64,000 nt of DNA from an uncultured Verrucomicrobiota bacterium (GTDB lineage Bacteria; Verrucomicrobiota; Verrucomicrobiia; Verrucomicrobiales; Verrucomicrobiaceae), in assembly GCA_903838675.1 (NCBI GenBank), contig CAILZI010000234.1:1-64000 (forward strand), given 5' to 3'. Below the pieces are notes generated by a model. It was not told where the DNA came from. It made no database searches and saw only the letters and a list, made by a program, of their open reading frames with translations. A program made the position numbers and the translations under genes. Position 1 is the first letter of the stretch. Each line of letters begins with the position of its first letter. Below, piece by piece: positions 7,402-17,295 of the stretch.

Positions 7402-8391
7402 ATGCTCCCCGAACACGAGGCTTTGCTCATTTTCACCCGCGAACAGTTCCCTGAACTGAACGGCACGCCGTGCGAGGTGGAAGTGATCCTCAAAGGGGCT
7501 TCTGACCGCCATTTCTACCGCCTCAACTGGCAGGTCGCCCGTGATCCGATGATCCTCATGGTTTACACCTTGGCGCGTCGTGACAATCCGAAGTTTGTCC
7601 CAGCCACCTACCGGCTTAAGAGAATCGGTGCGCATGTGCCGCAGGTCTATGCCTTCGACGAACAGCGCCTGTGTGTCTGGCTGGAAGATCTGGGGCGTGT
7701 TGATTTGCAATCCTACAACGGCCAGCCCTGGGAACAGCGTTTTCCGCTCTACCAGGCCACTCTGCGTGAGGCGGCCAAGTTTCATGGGGTGGGCGAAAAC
7801 ACACTCGCGCCGGCGGATATCGACGAACTCGAACCCGGCTTTGATGAAGCGCTCTACGAATGGGAGCAGGGCTACTTCCTTGAGCATTTTGTACGCGGAT
7901 ACCTGGGACGCGAGTTTTCCAATACCGAGTTCAACGCCGCCCATGAAACGCTCCGGCAGCTCCGCCGCCGCTTGGCCCGCCTGCCGCGCTGCCTGGTGCA
8001 TCGGGATTTTCAAAGCCAGAATGTTCTCATCCGCGGTGAGGAGGCGTGGTTGGTCGATTACCAAGGCCTGCGCCTCGGCCTTGCCGAATACGATCTGGCC
8101 TCGCTGCTCTACGATCCGTATGTGAACCTCACGAGGACGGAGCGCACCAGCCTGCTGCGCTACTATGCAGAGCATCGCGGCCTGGCGCTGAATGAAGTGC
8201 GCGAAGTGTTTTACCTCTGCGCCGCCCAGCGCCTCATGCAGGCGCTCGGGGCTTATGCCAATCTCAGCCGCAATCTCGGCAAACCTCACTACGAGCAGCA
8301 CATCCCCTCTGCGGTGTCCAACCTAGCCGAAGTCTGCGCCGAAGGGCAGGGACTGAGCGAACTGCGAATGTTTTTTGCCGGTGGGCTGTGA
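7402..8391 (+). CDS. amgK: Aminoglycoside-phosphotransferase-fold sugar kinase, AmgK-like
   Basis: A 329-aa protein from the ATG at 7402. The kinase core shows the nucleotide-loop region KGASDRHFYRL, the catalytic loop HRDFQSQN (H200, D202) and the metal-binding segment DYQGLRLG, then EYDLASLLYDPY. This pattern is typical of APH-fold kinases such as AmgK, which phosphorylate the anomeric hydroxyl of MurNAc and GlcNAc. It follows the MurU-like gene by 64 bp, as in characterised cell-wall recycling operons. The sugar specificity is inferred from that pairing. Its stop codon abuts that of the convergent LysM gene. Confidence 0.72.
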   Translation: MLPEHEALLIFTREQFPELNGTPCEVEVILKGASDRHFYRLNWQVARDPMILMVYTLARRDNPKFVPATYRLKRIGAHVPQVYAFDEQRLCVWLEDLGRVDLQSYNGQPWEQRFPLYQATLREAAKFHGVGENTLAPADIDELEPGFDEALYEWEQGYFLEHFVRGYLGREFSNTEFNAAHETLRQLRRRLARLPRCLVHRDFQSQNVLIRGEEAWLVDYQGLRLGLAEYDLASLLYDPYVNLTRTERTSLLRYYAEHRGLALNEVREVFYLCAAQRLMQALGAYANLSRNLGKPHYEQHIPSAVSNLAEVCAEGQGLSELRMFFAGGL

Positions 8392-9030
8392 TCAGACCGG
8401 CCAGCGGAAACACTGCCCTGCTGCCAGCTTGCCACGCGAGTAGGCGGATATGCGGACGCGGTTGGCGCTGTTGCCACTGAGCAGCCAGACATTGCTCTGA
8501 TCCAGTGCGTGCAGGAAGCCCACATGACCGCTGGCCCCGGCGCTGAGGGGCTGCATGACGACGATGCAGCCGTAGGTAGGTGCCACGGCACGGCCAAAAT
8601 TGATCCATTGGCCGGCCAGGCCGGTATGGTAGCCTCTGAAGCCCGAGTTTAGCAGGTTCCAGTTCACAAAGGCGGCGCACCAGCTCGTTTCATCCCCGCC
8701 ACGAATGCCGACGCTGGCGAGGTATTCGACGATGCGTGGGTTGTCGCCTGGATTCCACTCAGCCACCCCCTGCTCACGCAGGGCAGACTCCATCCACGGC
8801 GGAGCCTGCGGCACGAAACCGGCGGCGGGCTGCGTCGGATTGGCCGGAGGAGTGTCTGGTGCACCCTCGGGCGCATCCACCTGCAATACCTGGCCGGGGA
8901 ACAGGATGCGGCAGTTGTTGTTTGCGTCACACAGACCGGGATTGACGGCTTTGAACCGGTCAAAGTTCATGCCAAATTTGCGGGCGATGCCAGACGGGGT
9001 GTCGCCGGGCTGGATGACGTAGGCTGCCAT
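8392..9030 (-). CDS. LysM plus TIGR02594-type (CHAP/NlpC-like) cell-wall protein
   Basis: A 212-aa protein from the ATG at 9028-9030. An N-terminal LysM domain (about 3-52, with YVIQPGDTPSGIARKFG) binds peptidoglycan or chitin-type glycans. A Pro/Ala linker follows, then a cysteine-peptidase-like domain (about 75-210) with ETSWCAAFVNW, where the Cys is the likely nucleophile, and the conserved later pattern ASGHVGFLHA that supplies the His. Such domains are typical of small amidases or hydrolases of phages and bacteria. There is no signal peptide, so export would need another route, or the protein may act as a lysin. Convergent with amgK. Confidence 0.75.
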   Translation of the reverse strand: MAAYVIQPGDTPSGIARKFGMNFDRFKAVNPGLCDANNNCRILFPGQVLQVDAPEGAPDTPPANPTQPAAGFVPQAPPWMESALREQGVAEWNPGDNPRIVEYLASVGIRGGDETSWCAAFVNWNLLNSGFRGYHTGLAGQWINFGRAVAPTYGCIVVMQPLSAGASGHVGFLHALDQSNVWLLSGNSANRVRISAYSRGKLAAGQCFRWPV

Positions 9031-9130
9031 GAGATTTGAAATTAACGGGGCATGAAGGAAAGCCAAATGCGAAATCGCATTGCTCTCACCTGCGGGATAG
9101 GCTCTTAATGGCCCACCCCCAACCCGCCGC

Positions 9131-10039
9131 ATGCCCGAAACCGCCGCCGCCAAGCCGACCATCGCTCCCAGCAAGCGCCGAGTTTTCGCATCCCGTTTGT
9201 TCAGCACCTTGCTGCTGTGGTCGCTGCTTTCGGTGGCCTTTCTGGAATGGCAGAACACTTGGCTCGTCATTGCGATCACGGGATTTTTCGGGGTCGCGGG
9301 GGCGGTCGAGTATTTCCGGCTGCTGCGCAATGACCCGCATGCACGCTCCTTCAATGCGCTCGGCTTCATCATCTGCATCACGTACTGGGGGGTGGTGATC
9401 TGGTACACGACCTCCCGTCACAAAGCGCCGCCCATGGAGTTTGATCTGGCTGCGCTCACTGCCAGCGTGCACGGCTCCTTTATTCTCTGCTACCGCCACC
9501 AGCTCGAGGGCGCGTCCACCTTGCAGCGAATCTTTAACACCGTCTTTGGCACGGTTTATACCGTCATCTTCTTCGGCTTCATGGTGCGGCTCATGTACTT
9601 TCATGCCGACGGCAAGGGCATCACAGACATCTTTCTCGTCCTCTTTCTCATCATGGTCACGAAATTCAGCGACATGGGGGCTTATGTGGTGGGCCTGCTG
9701 TTCGGTAAGCACAAAATGATCCCGCATATCAGTCCCGCGAAATCCTGGGAGGGCTTTGTCGGCGCTTTCATTGGTTCGTTTGGCGCCGCTGCGGTGCTTC
9801 TGGCCACCATTCCCGAAAAACTCGCGCCCATCACCTGGATGCATGGCATGATCCTTGCCCCGGTGCTCTGCGCGACGGCCGTCACGGGGGATCTGGCCGA
9901 ATCCGTGCTCAAACGCTGCGTAGCCATCAAGGACAGCGGTCAGGCGCTCCCTGGCATAGGTGGTATTCTCGATCTCACTGACAGCCTGCTCTTCACTGCG
10001 CCGGTATTTTATTTTTACTTGTCCGCCATCGCACGATAA
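9131..10039 (+). CDS. cdsA: Phosphatidate cytidylyltransferase
   Basis: A 302-aa polytopic membrane protein with about seven to eight hydrophobic segments. It makes CDP-diacylglycerol from phosphatidate and CTP at the inner membrane, feeding phospholipid synthesis. Near the C-terminus the CTP-transferase signature is recognisable as SVLKRCVAIKDSG followed by LPGIGGILDLTDS. It departs from the consensus at two places: His to Ile in PGHGG, and Arg to Leu in DRxD. The gene sits 19 bp before dxr, the usual bacterial arrangement of cdsA next to isoprenoid genes. The family assignment is firm. Confidence 0.9.
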   Translation: MPETAAAKPTIAPSKRRVFASRLFSTLLLWSLLSVAFLEWQNTWLVIAITGFFGVAGAVEYFRLLRNDPHARSFNALGFIICITYWGVVIWYTTSRHKAPPMEFDLAALTASVHGSFILCYRHQLEGASTLQRIFNTVFGTVYTVIFFGFMVRLMYFHADGKGITDIFLVLFLIMVTKFSDMGAYVVGLLFGKHKMIPHISPAKSWEGFVGAFIGSFGAAAVLLATIPEKLAPITWMHGMILAPVLCATAVTGDLAESVLKRCVAIKDSGQALPGIGGILDLTDSLLFTAPVFYFYLSAIAR

Positions 10040-10058
10040 GCCAAAGCAAGCATTCGTG

Positions 10059-11201
10059 ATGCGCAAAGTCCTCCTCCTCGGCTCTACCGGCTCCATTGGC
10101 ACCAGTGCCCTAAAAGTCGCGCGCGACATCCCCGAGCGCATGCAAATCGTCGGTCTGGCTGCGAACTGCAGTGTCGAGGCGCTCGTGGAGCAGGTTCGCG
10201 AGACCGGCGTGAAGCAGGTGGCGCTGACCGATGCCGCCGCTGCTGAAAAAGCCCGCTCGCTGCTTTCTGCGGATGTGGTGCTGCACACGGGCACGCAGGG
10301 ACTGGTCGATCTCGTGAACGAATCCGACGCTGACATGGTGCTCGTCGCCATCGTAGGCACAGCCGGCCTCGCGCCAGCTCTCGCAGCCATTGAGCGGGGC
10401 ATGCATCTGGCCGTGGCCAGCAAGGAAATCCTCGTCATGGCCGGCGAAGCCGTCACCGAGGCAGCCAAGCGCAAAGGTGTAAACATTCTGCCCGTGGACA
10501 GCGAGCACAACGCCATCTTCCAGTGCCTCGAAGGCCACCGCCACAGCTATGTCCAGCGCATCCTGCTCACCGCCAGCGGTGGCCCTTTCCGGACGCTGCC
10601 TGCCGATCAACTGCCCGGAGTCACCGTCGCCCAGGCGCTGAAGCATCCCACTTGGACCATGGGCCGCAAGATCACGATCGACAGCGCCACCCTCTTCAAC
10701 AAGGGCCTGGAAATGATCGAGGCGAAGTGGCTTTTCGATGTGCCGATGGACAAGATCGAGGTCGTCGTGCATCCTCAGAGCATCGTCCACAGCATGGTCG
10801 AGTTTGCCGACAACAGCGTCATCGCCCAGCTCAGTCACAGCGACATGTGCTTCCCGATCCAATACGCTGTGACCTGGCCTGACCGTGTGACGAACAATCT
10901 CAAGCCGCTCGATTTCGCCAAGGTTGGAGCCTTGCATTTCGAAGCGCCCCGAGTGGACGATTTTCCCGCGATCAATCTCGCCCGCCACGCCGGTACCGTC
11001 GGCGGCACCTTACCTGCCGTCCTGAACGCTGCCAACGAAGTCGCCGTAGATGCCTTCCTCAACGGTAAGATATCGTTTCCAGGCATCTGGCAGACTGTGG
11101 AGCGTGTCATGACGGCGCATCAGGTGGTGGAGCATCCGGAGCTTGAGGCGCTTATCGAGGCGGATGCCTGGGCGCGGCGTCAGGCTTCGGAGCTGATCTG
11201 A
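10059..11201 (+). CDS. dxr: 1-deoxy-D-xylulose-5-phosphate reductoisomerase
   Basis: A 380-aa enzyme of the MEP pathway that converts DXP to 2-C-methyl-D-erythritol 4-phosphate with NADPH. The NADPH-binding motif LGSTGSIGTSAL lies at residues 6-17. The metal and substrate motifs VDSEHNAIFQ, ASGGPFR and IDSATLFNKGLEMIEA are all intact. The length matches the family. The start is the ATG at 10059, 19 bp after cdsA, which places the nucleotide-binding strand at the very N-terminus. The window also holds dxs (42.6 kb) and a polyprenyl diphosphate synthase (34.9 kb) from the same biosynthetic route, but not in one operon. Confidence 0.96.
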   Translation: MRKVLLLGSTGSIGTSALKVARDIPERMQIVGLAANCSVEALVEQVRETGVKQVALTDAAAAEKARSLLSADVVLHTGTQGLVDLVNESDADMVLVAIVGTAGLAPALAAIERGMHLAVASKEILVMAGEAVTEAAKRKGVNILPVDSEHNAIFQCLEGHRHSYVQRILLTASGGPFRTLPADQLPGVTVAQALKHPTWTMGRKITIDSATLFNKGLEMIEAKWLFDVPMDKIEVVVHPQSIVHSMVEFADNSVIAQLSHSDMCFPIQYAVTWPDRVTNNLKPLDFAKVGALHFEAPRVDDFPAINLARHAGTVGGTLPAVLNAANEVAVDAFLNGKISFPGIWQTVERVMTAHQVVEHPELEALIEADAWARRQASELI

Positions 11202-11292
11202 ATTGTGGTTTTTCGAGTTTCCAAAAACTCTCCAAAAATATCCTCGCCGCTGCGGGGGGCGTGCTACTCTCAGGGCGAACCCACTGTTCGCC

Positions 11293-14200
11293 ATGAAAAC
11301 CTCCTTCAGCCTCGCGCTGCTGCCAGCCATGACGCTGGCGTTTGTTTTAGTCTTTGATCTTTCCCACGCGGCTCCGCCGAAAAGCCGTTCAGAACCGAAA
11401 ATGCCGCCGCAGCAGGAACTGCACGCGAAGATTTCCATCAATCCAGAGGAACTGGCACCGGAATCGACCATCGAAGTTGTGTTTCCAACGGCGATGGTGG
11501 CAAAAGATCAAATCGGCAAAAGTGCGACCACTTCGCCGCTCGTCGTCATACCGGAATTGACTGGCACCTTTGAGTGGACGAGCACCCGCAGCGGCCAGTT
11601 CCATCTCACACAGGCGCCAAAATTTGCCGCCAGCTATGAGTTCAAACTGCACGCGGGTCTGACGGATCTCGCCGTAAAACCTCTTGCGGCGGAAAAACTC
11701 GATTCGGTGAACAGCGCCCGTTTTCGCATCATCGACCAGCACCCACGCTGGTTCGACGACGATGCGCAGAATCGAACTCCGCGTTTCCTCTTCGAGTTCA
11801 ACGACAGCGTGATGCCTTCCGAGGTCGTCAAGCACATCAAGTTCGTCTCTGAATCATCGCCGCAGCCGGTCGCTGCCAAGATCCGTCACGCCACGGGCAA
11901 GGATTTCACCCGCATGGGCACCGAGCCGCAGGCGACCTGGGCGGAGGAAATCTCCAAGGTGAAACCGTCTGTGGGAGATGATGCGGCCCGACTTAGCGCC
12001 ATCATCATCGAGCCCGAAACACAGCTGGCCATTGGCAAATGGCGCCTCACCATCGCGGAAACACTCAGTAACGCTTCTGGCATTAATCAGATTGCCACGG
12101 GCGACGACATCCAGCTCGGCGAGATCAAACCGTTCGAGGTGAGCGAAGTCGAGGCACATACGCCGTTCGACAGCGACTACTACATTGATGTCGATTTCAA
12201 CAAGCGCCTCCTGCCGTCGACGAGTGATGAAATGACGCAGGAAATGAAGGATGCCTTTGCACAGAAACTCGCACCTTTTGTCACCATCCGCCGGACTTCA
12301 CTGGGCCAGAAGCTGGCTGCAGTGGTTAACAAAGATGAAGGTCCGATGACGGGGCTCAAGGTCGAGATTATCGGTCGTACGCTGCGTTTCACCGGGCCAT
12401 TTGAGGTGAACAAGAAGTACACCGTCACGGTCGATATGGCGATGACTTCAGGAGACAACCTACCCTTGCAGGCGAACTACAAAAATGAAGTCACATTCAT
12501 TCCAAATCCCCCCTATCTCGCCGCGCCAACTTTCATCAACGCACAGCTCGCGAAAGGCACTGCCAATTATGAATTCAGCGCTGCAAATGTGAGCCAGGTG
12601 CGGGTGAGGGCGAAGCGTCTCAACGGTCCCGAACTGCTCAAAGCACTCGATCAATACCGTGCTTACCGCACCGCCTACTACGGCAACGACAAACAAAAGG
12701 CTGCCTACAAGATGCAGTTGATCGACAGCTACCCTGGCACGCAGGTGTTTGACCGCAGCTTTCCGGTGAACAAGCCGCTCGACCACAGCGAGATCCTGAA
12801 GCTGAACTGGCGTGAAGTGCTTGGTGATTTCCCGGCTGCACCTCTGTTCATTGAACTTGAAGGCACGGCCTCTGCGGGGCTTGAGCAGAAAGGTGTCATC
12901 ACCCAGACGCTCGTGCAGTTCACCGACCTGGGCATCATGCAAAAGAGCAATGGTCGCGAGTCGATGATCTTCGTGACTTCGTTGGAGACAGGCAGGCCGG
13001 TTTCCAGTGTGCGTCTCACTCTCGTTGACAACGATTTGAAACTCATCGGCTATGGCGACACCGACGCCAGCGGAATCGCAACCGCGCCGGGTGCCACGCC
13101 AGCGTTCGTGCTTGCTGAAAAGAATGGCGACTGCGCCGTCATCGAGTGCAGCGACAGCGGCATCAACATTCCCTACGACATCTCTCAGGCTTATGAAAAT
13201 GTCTGGCAGCCGCAGCGGCGCACCTTTGTTTTTTCCGACCGTCCGCTCTACAAGCCCGGTGACACCGCGCATTTCAAGGCGCACACCCGCCTGCTTGTCG
13301 GAGACGATTTGAGCCTTGATCAAGCGCCTGCACAGGGGCGTCTGTTGATCCGAGACCCGCGCTACCGCATCGTCGTCGACAAGCCGGTGACATTCACTGC
13401 CAGCGGCGCCTGGGCAGATGATGTGGTGCTGCCGACCGGCCCTGCGGGCTGGTATGATCTCTCAATCAATCTCAAAACGGCCAATTCGAACAGCCAGAGT
13501 GAAGCAGGCGGCAGCATGACTTTCCGCATCGATGACTACAAGCCAAACACCTTTGAAGTGAAGCTCGACGCCAAGACTCTCAAGTTTCAGCCAGACCGCA
13601 TCCACCTGCCGCTCAGTGCGAACTACTATATGGGGAAGGCGCTTTCCGTCGCCAAGGTGCAGTGGAGCGCGAACTCGCAGCGTGACTACGAGGCGCCGCA
13701 GGCCTACAGCCAGTATCACTTTGGTGAAGCACCTTTGTGGTCGCATTATGCGCAGGATCGGGATGCCGATGGTGATTATGCCGGACATGGCAATGACGAG
13801 GTGGAGAATGAGTGGTTCGTGAATGGCAATCTCTTCCTGGCGGAAGACGGCACCGCCACACTCGAAATGCCGAGGCCGCCGCCAGACCGTGCTGCGCTGC
13901 CGCAGCGTGTGCGGGTGAACGCAGAAGTCACCGACATCAACGAGCAGACCATCAGTTCCTCCGCCGAGTTTGAAGTGCCTGGCGCAGATTTCCTGCTTGG
14001 CCTCAAAGGTCCGGATTATTTTGGCACCGCCGGCAAAGCCCTGCAGCTCGAGGTCGTTGCGATTGATTCCAAGGGCGCGCCCGCCGCAGGCAATGTGCAT
14101 GTAGATCTCAAAGTCGAACGCCAGGAGTACCACACACTCAAAATCGCCACTGCTGGTGGCGGATCAACGACCAAGGATCAGGTCATCCTGCGTGAAGAAT

Positions 14201-17200
14201 TGAAGCAGAGTTTCGATTTGAAAGCCGCCACCGCAGGTTCGGCACCCTCGGTCACCGTTCCATTCACTCCTGCAGGCGGCGGTGTCTATTTCCTCACAGC
14301 CGAGGCGGTGGATGCCAAAGGCACAAAGGTGCTCTCCCGCATGGCATTCTATGCTGTTGGAGGCAATGAATTCCCATGGGCGATGGAGGATGGAAACCGA
14401 ATGAACCTCCAGCCAGAGAAAACCAAACTCAAGCCCGGGGAGGATGCGGTCATCGTGGTCAAAACTCCGATCGCCGGAACTGCGCTCGTCACCGTGGAAC
14501 GCAACAGGCTGCATCGTCAGTTTGTGACCGAACTCACACTCGAAAACCCGATTATTCGCTTGCCGCTCGGTGAAGATGAGTTTCCCAATGTATTCGTTTC
14601 TGTCATCGTTATTCGTGGTTCTGCGGCGAGCACCAAGCAGCACAAGATGCCGGAGTATCGCGTCGGCTACTGCGCTCTCACCGTTGAGTCGGACGTGAAA
14701 GAGTTGAAACTCGCAGTGAAGCCGGATCATGATGAAGTGCGTCCTGCAGAAGAGGTGAAGATCACCACAACGATCACTGATGCCAAAGGGGCTGCCGTGT
14801 CAGGTGCTGATGTGACACTTTACGCCGTCGATGAAGGCGTGCTGAGTCTCATGAAGCATGAGACGCCTGATCCTTCCGCGTATTTCCATGCCGAACTGCC
14901 GCTCGCGGTCGACAGCTTCACCTCCTTTGACAATCTGTTGTCTGAAGAAGCTGCGGCTCGTGATCGTGGCAACAAAGGGTTCGTTGTCGGAGGTGGTGAT
15001 GGAGATGGCAACGGGCCGAACGCGAACATTCGTAAAAACTTCATCGTCACACCGCTATGGCTTGCGTCAGGCACCACGGATGCGCAGGGCAGCCTGACCG
15101 CCAACGTCACCGCACCGGACAATCTCACGCGCTATCGTATCATGGCCGTGGCAGCACATGGCGTTGATCGTTTCGGCAAAGGGGAATCCGCCTTCAAGAT
15201 CAACAAGCCTCTCATGGTCGAGCCCGCTGTACCGCGTTTCGCCCGCCTGGGAGATGAATTCCTGGTGAAGGCTGTCGTTCACAACACCACGCCCGATGCC
15301 GGTGCAGTGGAGGTCACGCTGGAACTGGATGTCACGGCAAACTTCATTCAGGAGAAGCGAGATTTTGTTCCCGCTTCTCTAAAAGCCGATACTGGTGGCA
15401 GCGCCAAGCTGCAGAAAATCATCCTGCAGATCAAAGCCGGTGAGACCGCGGCCACCGCTTTTCCAGTACAGTTTGTGCAACTGGGCACCGCAAAATGGAA
15501 ATGGACCGCACGTGGCGTGAACTGGCCCGTGGCAGCCAGTGACGGAACCGAATCGACCTTTGAAGTCAATCATCCCGTGCCCGAGCTGCGGTATGTGAGC
15601 TACACGCGTCTCAAGTCCGATGAACCGAACGAGAATCTCATCAAGGACGTGAACCCAGCGCTGCTCGAAGGCGAAGGCTCGCTTTCACTGGGCATCAGCA
15701 ACAGCCGCCTCTATGAGGCACGCGATGCGCTTGATTACCTGCTGCACTATCCCTATGGCTGCGTCGAGCAGACGACTTCTGCCACGATGCCCTGGCTCGC
15801 CCTCGGCAGATACGAGCCGCTGTTTCCAGATCAACTCGGTGGTGGCAAGGCGAAGCAGGTCGTTCAGGCCGGTGTCGACAAGCTTCTGCAGATGACCACG
15901 GATGAAGGCGGCCTGGCCTACTGGCCCGGCGGCACCGAGTCCAGCTTCTGGGGCAGCGCCTACGGCGGATTGCTGCTGCTGCGCGCCCGCGATCAAGGTG
16001 CGGACGTTCCTGCGGATGCGATCAACAAGCTCGTCGAATTCCTCTCGAAAAAGCTACGTGGTCTCGATGAGGAAAAAGACCTCTTTAACATCACCGATTC
16101 CGCTTTGGCACTGTATACTCTGGCGAAGGCTGGCAAACCTGAGCCTGCGTATCAGAACCTGCTATTCGGCAAACGCGAGCATCTGCCTGAAATCGCGAAA
16201 CTCTACCTCGCGCTTTCGATGTGCCTGAGCAACGCACCCGAGCAGCAGATCAAGGACACGCTTGGCTGGAGGCCTACTGAGCATCCCGCTCCGGCAAAGG
16301 CCGACATCAAGAGCAAGACTGCCAAAACAGAAACCAAGGCCAAGGCGCCACCCGCGCCAGCACCGCACCCTGTGGTCTGGAGCCACTGGGCTGGCAATGG
16401 TGCAAACAAGGCGTTGCGCTTGATCTGTTACACGCATCTCGGCCTTACCGAAGACGCCGAACATCTGGCAGTGTCAATTCTGCAATCCCGCAATGGGAAG
16501 GGCGAATGGGGCAACACTTTCACCAATGCCTGGACGCTGACTGCCTTGGCCGCCTACGAGCGCAGCTTGAAGAAGGTGGGCGAGCCTCTCGCGGCGACGG
16601 GGCATTGGGACACCCAGGCCGTGCCGCTCAATCTCGCTGACGGATTCTCAAGCACACATGTGAACTTTGCGCTCAATCAGGCGCTCAGTGCGAAGCCGCT
16701 CAGCGTCGAACTTCCCGCTGGCCGTGAAATTTACGGTCGCATTGAAGCCCGGAGCTTCCCGCCACAGCGCGAATTCGCCGGTGAGAACAAGGGTTACGCC
16801 ATCGAGCGCAGCTACGAAGAACTGAACATGGACGGATCCACCTCCGGAACCGACGACCTCCGCGTGGGTGACATGGTGGTTGTCACTCTCAAGATCGAGA
16901 TTGGCGGCGGAGATAGTTACCTCGCCATCGACGATGCGCTTCCAGCCGTCTTTGAAGCCATCAATCCCGAGTTTGGCACTCAGAGCGAACGCGAAGGCGA
17001 GCAACTGCCCGACGGCACGCAGCAATGGTTCTGTGACCACCGTGAAATCCGCACCGACCGCGCCCTGTTCTTCACCGATTTTGCTCCAGCTAAAGGCAAA
17101 TTCAGCCTCCAATACCTTGCCCGCGTCATCGCCGAAGGCGACACCATTGCTCCGCCTGCGAAAATCGAAGCCATGTACCAACCTGATAAATATGGGCTCA

Positions 17201-17262
17201 GCCCAACACAACGCATTCGCACTTTGCCTTCTGGCAATACGAAAGTTGCGGAAGTGAAGTGA
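11293..17262 (+). CDS. Bacterial alpha-2-macroglobulin (protease-trap) with intact thioester motif
   Basis: A 1989-aa secreted protein from the ATG at 11293, with a signal peptide of about 28 residues and no lipobox. Tandem macroglobulin (MG) domains fill the N-terminal half. The SDRPLYKPGDTAHFK segment is the classic A2M_N strand, and the complement-like C-terminal half carries the thioester motif GCVEQ with Cys1490 and Gln1493. The bait and thioester architecture traps proteases covalently in the periplasm or at the surface. A lysine/alanine/proline-rich insert near 1675-1700 interrupts the alpha/alpha-toroid region. Family members often sit beside pbpC (PBP1C); no such gene is present here. 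It starts 91 bp after dxr. Confidence 0.9.
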   Translation: MKTSFSLALLPAMTLAFVLVFDLSHAAPPKSRSEPKMPPQQELHAKISINPEELAPESTIEVVFPTAMVAKDQIGKSATTSPLVVIPELTGTFEWTSTRSGQFHLTQAPKFAASYEFKLHAGLTDLAVKPLAAEKLDSVNSARFRIIDQHPRWFDDDAQNRTPRFLFEFNDSVMPSEVVKHIKFVSESSPQPVAAKIRHATGKDFTRMGTEPQATWAEEISKVKPSVGDDAARLSAIIIEPETQLAIGKWRLTIAETLSNASGINQIATGDDIQLGEIKPFEVSEVEAHTPFDSDYYIDVDFNKRLLPSTSDEMTQEMKDAFAQKLAPFVTIRRTSLGQKLAAVVNKDEGPMTGLKVEIIGRTLRFTGPFEVNKKYTVTVDMAMTSGDNLPLQANYKNEVTFIPNPPYLAAPTFINAQLAKGTANYEFSAANVSQVRVRAKRLNGPELLKALDQYRAYRTAYYGNDKQKAAYKMQLIDSYPGTQVFDRSFPVNKPLDHSEILKLNWREVLGDFPAAPLFIELEGTASAGLEQKGVITQTLVQFTDLGIMQKSNGRESMIFVTSLETGRPVSSVRLTLVDNDLKLIGYGDTDASGIATAPGATPAFVLAEKNGDCAVIECSDSGINIPYDISQAYENVWQPQRRTFVFSDRPLYKPGDTAHFKAHTRLLVGDDLSLDQAPAQGRLLIRDPRYRIVVDKPVTFTASGAWADDVVLPTGPAGWYDLSINLKTANSNSQSEAGGSMTFRIDDYKPNTFEVKLDAKTLKFQPDRIHLPLSANYYMGKALSVAKVQWSANSQRDYEAPQAYSQYHFGEAPLWSHYAQDRDADGDYAGHGNDEVENEWFVNGNLFLAEDGTATLEMPRPPPDRAALPQRVRVNAEVTDINEQTISSSAEFEVPGADFLLGLKGPDYFGTAGKALQLEVVAIDSKGAPAAGNVHVDLKVERQEYHTLKIATAGGGSTTKDQVILREELKQSFDLKAATAGSAPSVTVPFTPAGGGVYFLTAEAVDAKGTKVLSRMAFYAVGGNEFPWAMEDGNRMNLQPEKTKLKPGEDAVIVVKTPIAGTALVTVERNRLHRQFVTELTLENPIIRLPLGEDEFPNVFVSVIVIRGSAASTKQHKMPEYRVGYCALTVESDVKELKLAVKPDHDEVRPAEEVKITTTITDAKGAAVSGADVTLYAVDEGVLSLMKHETPDPSAYFHAELPLAVDSFTSFDNLLSEEAAARDRGNKGFVVGGGDGDGNGPNANIRKNFIVTPLWLASGTTDAQGSLTANVTAPDNLTRYRIMAVAAHGVDRFGKGESAFKINKPLMVEPAVPRFARLGDEFLVKAVVHNTTPDAGAVEVTLELDVTANFIQEKRDFVPASLKADTGGSAKLQKIILQIKAGETAATAFPVQFVQLGTAKWKWTARGVNWPVAASDGTESTFEVNHPVPELRYVSYTRLKSDEPNENLIKDVNPALLEGEGSLSLGISNSRLYEARDALDYLLHYPYGCVEQTTSATMPWLALGRYEPLFPDQLGGGKAKQVVQAGVDKLLQMTTDEGGLAYWPGGTESSFWGSAYGGLLLLRARDQGADVPADAINKLVEFLSKKLRGLDEEKDLFNITDSALALYTLAKAGKPEPAYQNLLFGKREHLPEIAKLYLALSMCLSNAPEQQIKDTLGWRPTEHPAPAKADIKSKTAKTETKAKAPPAPAPHPVVWSHWAGNGANKALRLICYTHLGLTEDAEHLAVSILQSRNGKGEWGNTFTNAWTLTALAAYERSLKKVGEPLAATGHWDTQAVPLNLADGFSSTHVNFALNQALSAKPLSVELPAGREIYGRIEARSFPPQREFAGENKGYAIERSYEELNMDGSTSGTDDLRVGDMVVVTLKIEIGGGDSYLAIDDALPAVFEAINPEFGTQSEREGEQLPDGTQQWFCDHREIRTDRALFFTDFAPAKGKFSLQYLARVIAEGDTIAPPAKIEAMYQPDKYGLSPTQRIRTLPSGNTKVAEVK

Positions 17263-17295
17263 GACAGATGCATTCGTCCGTCGTAATCGTTTTCA

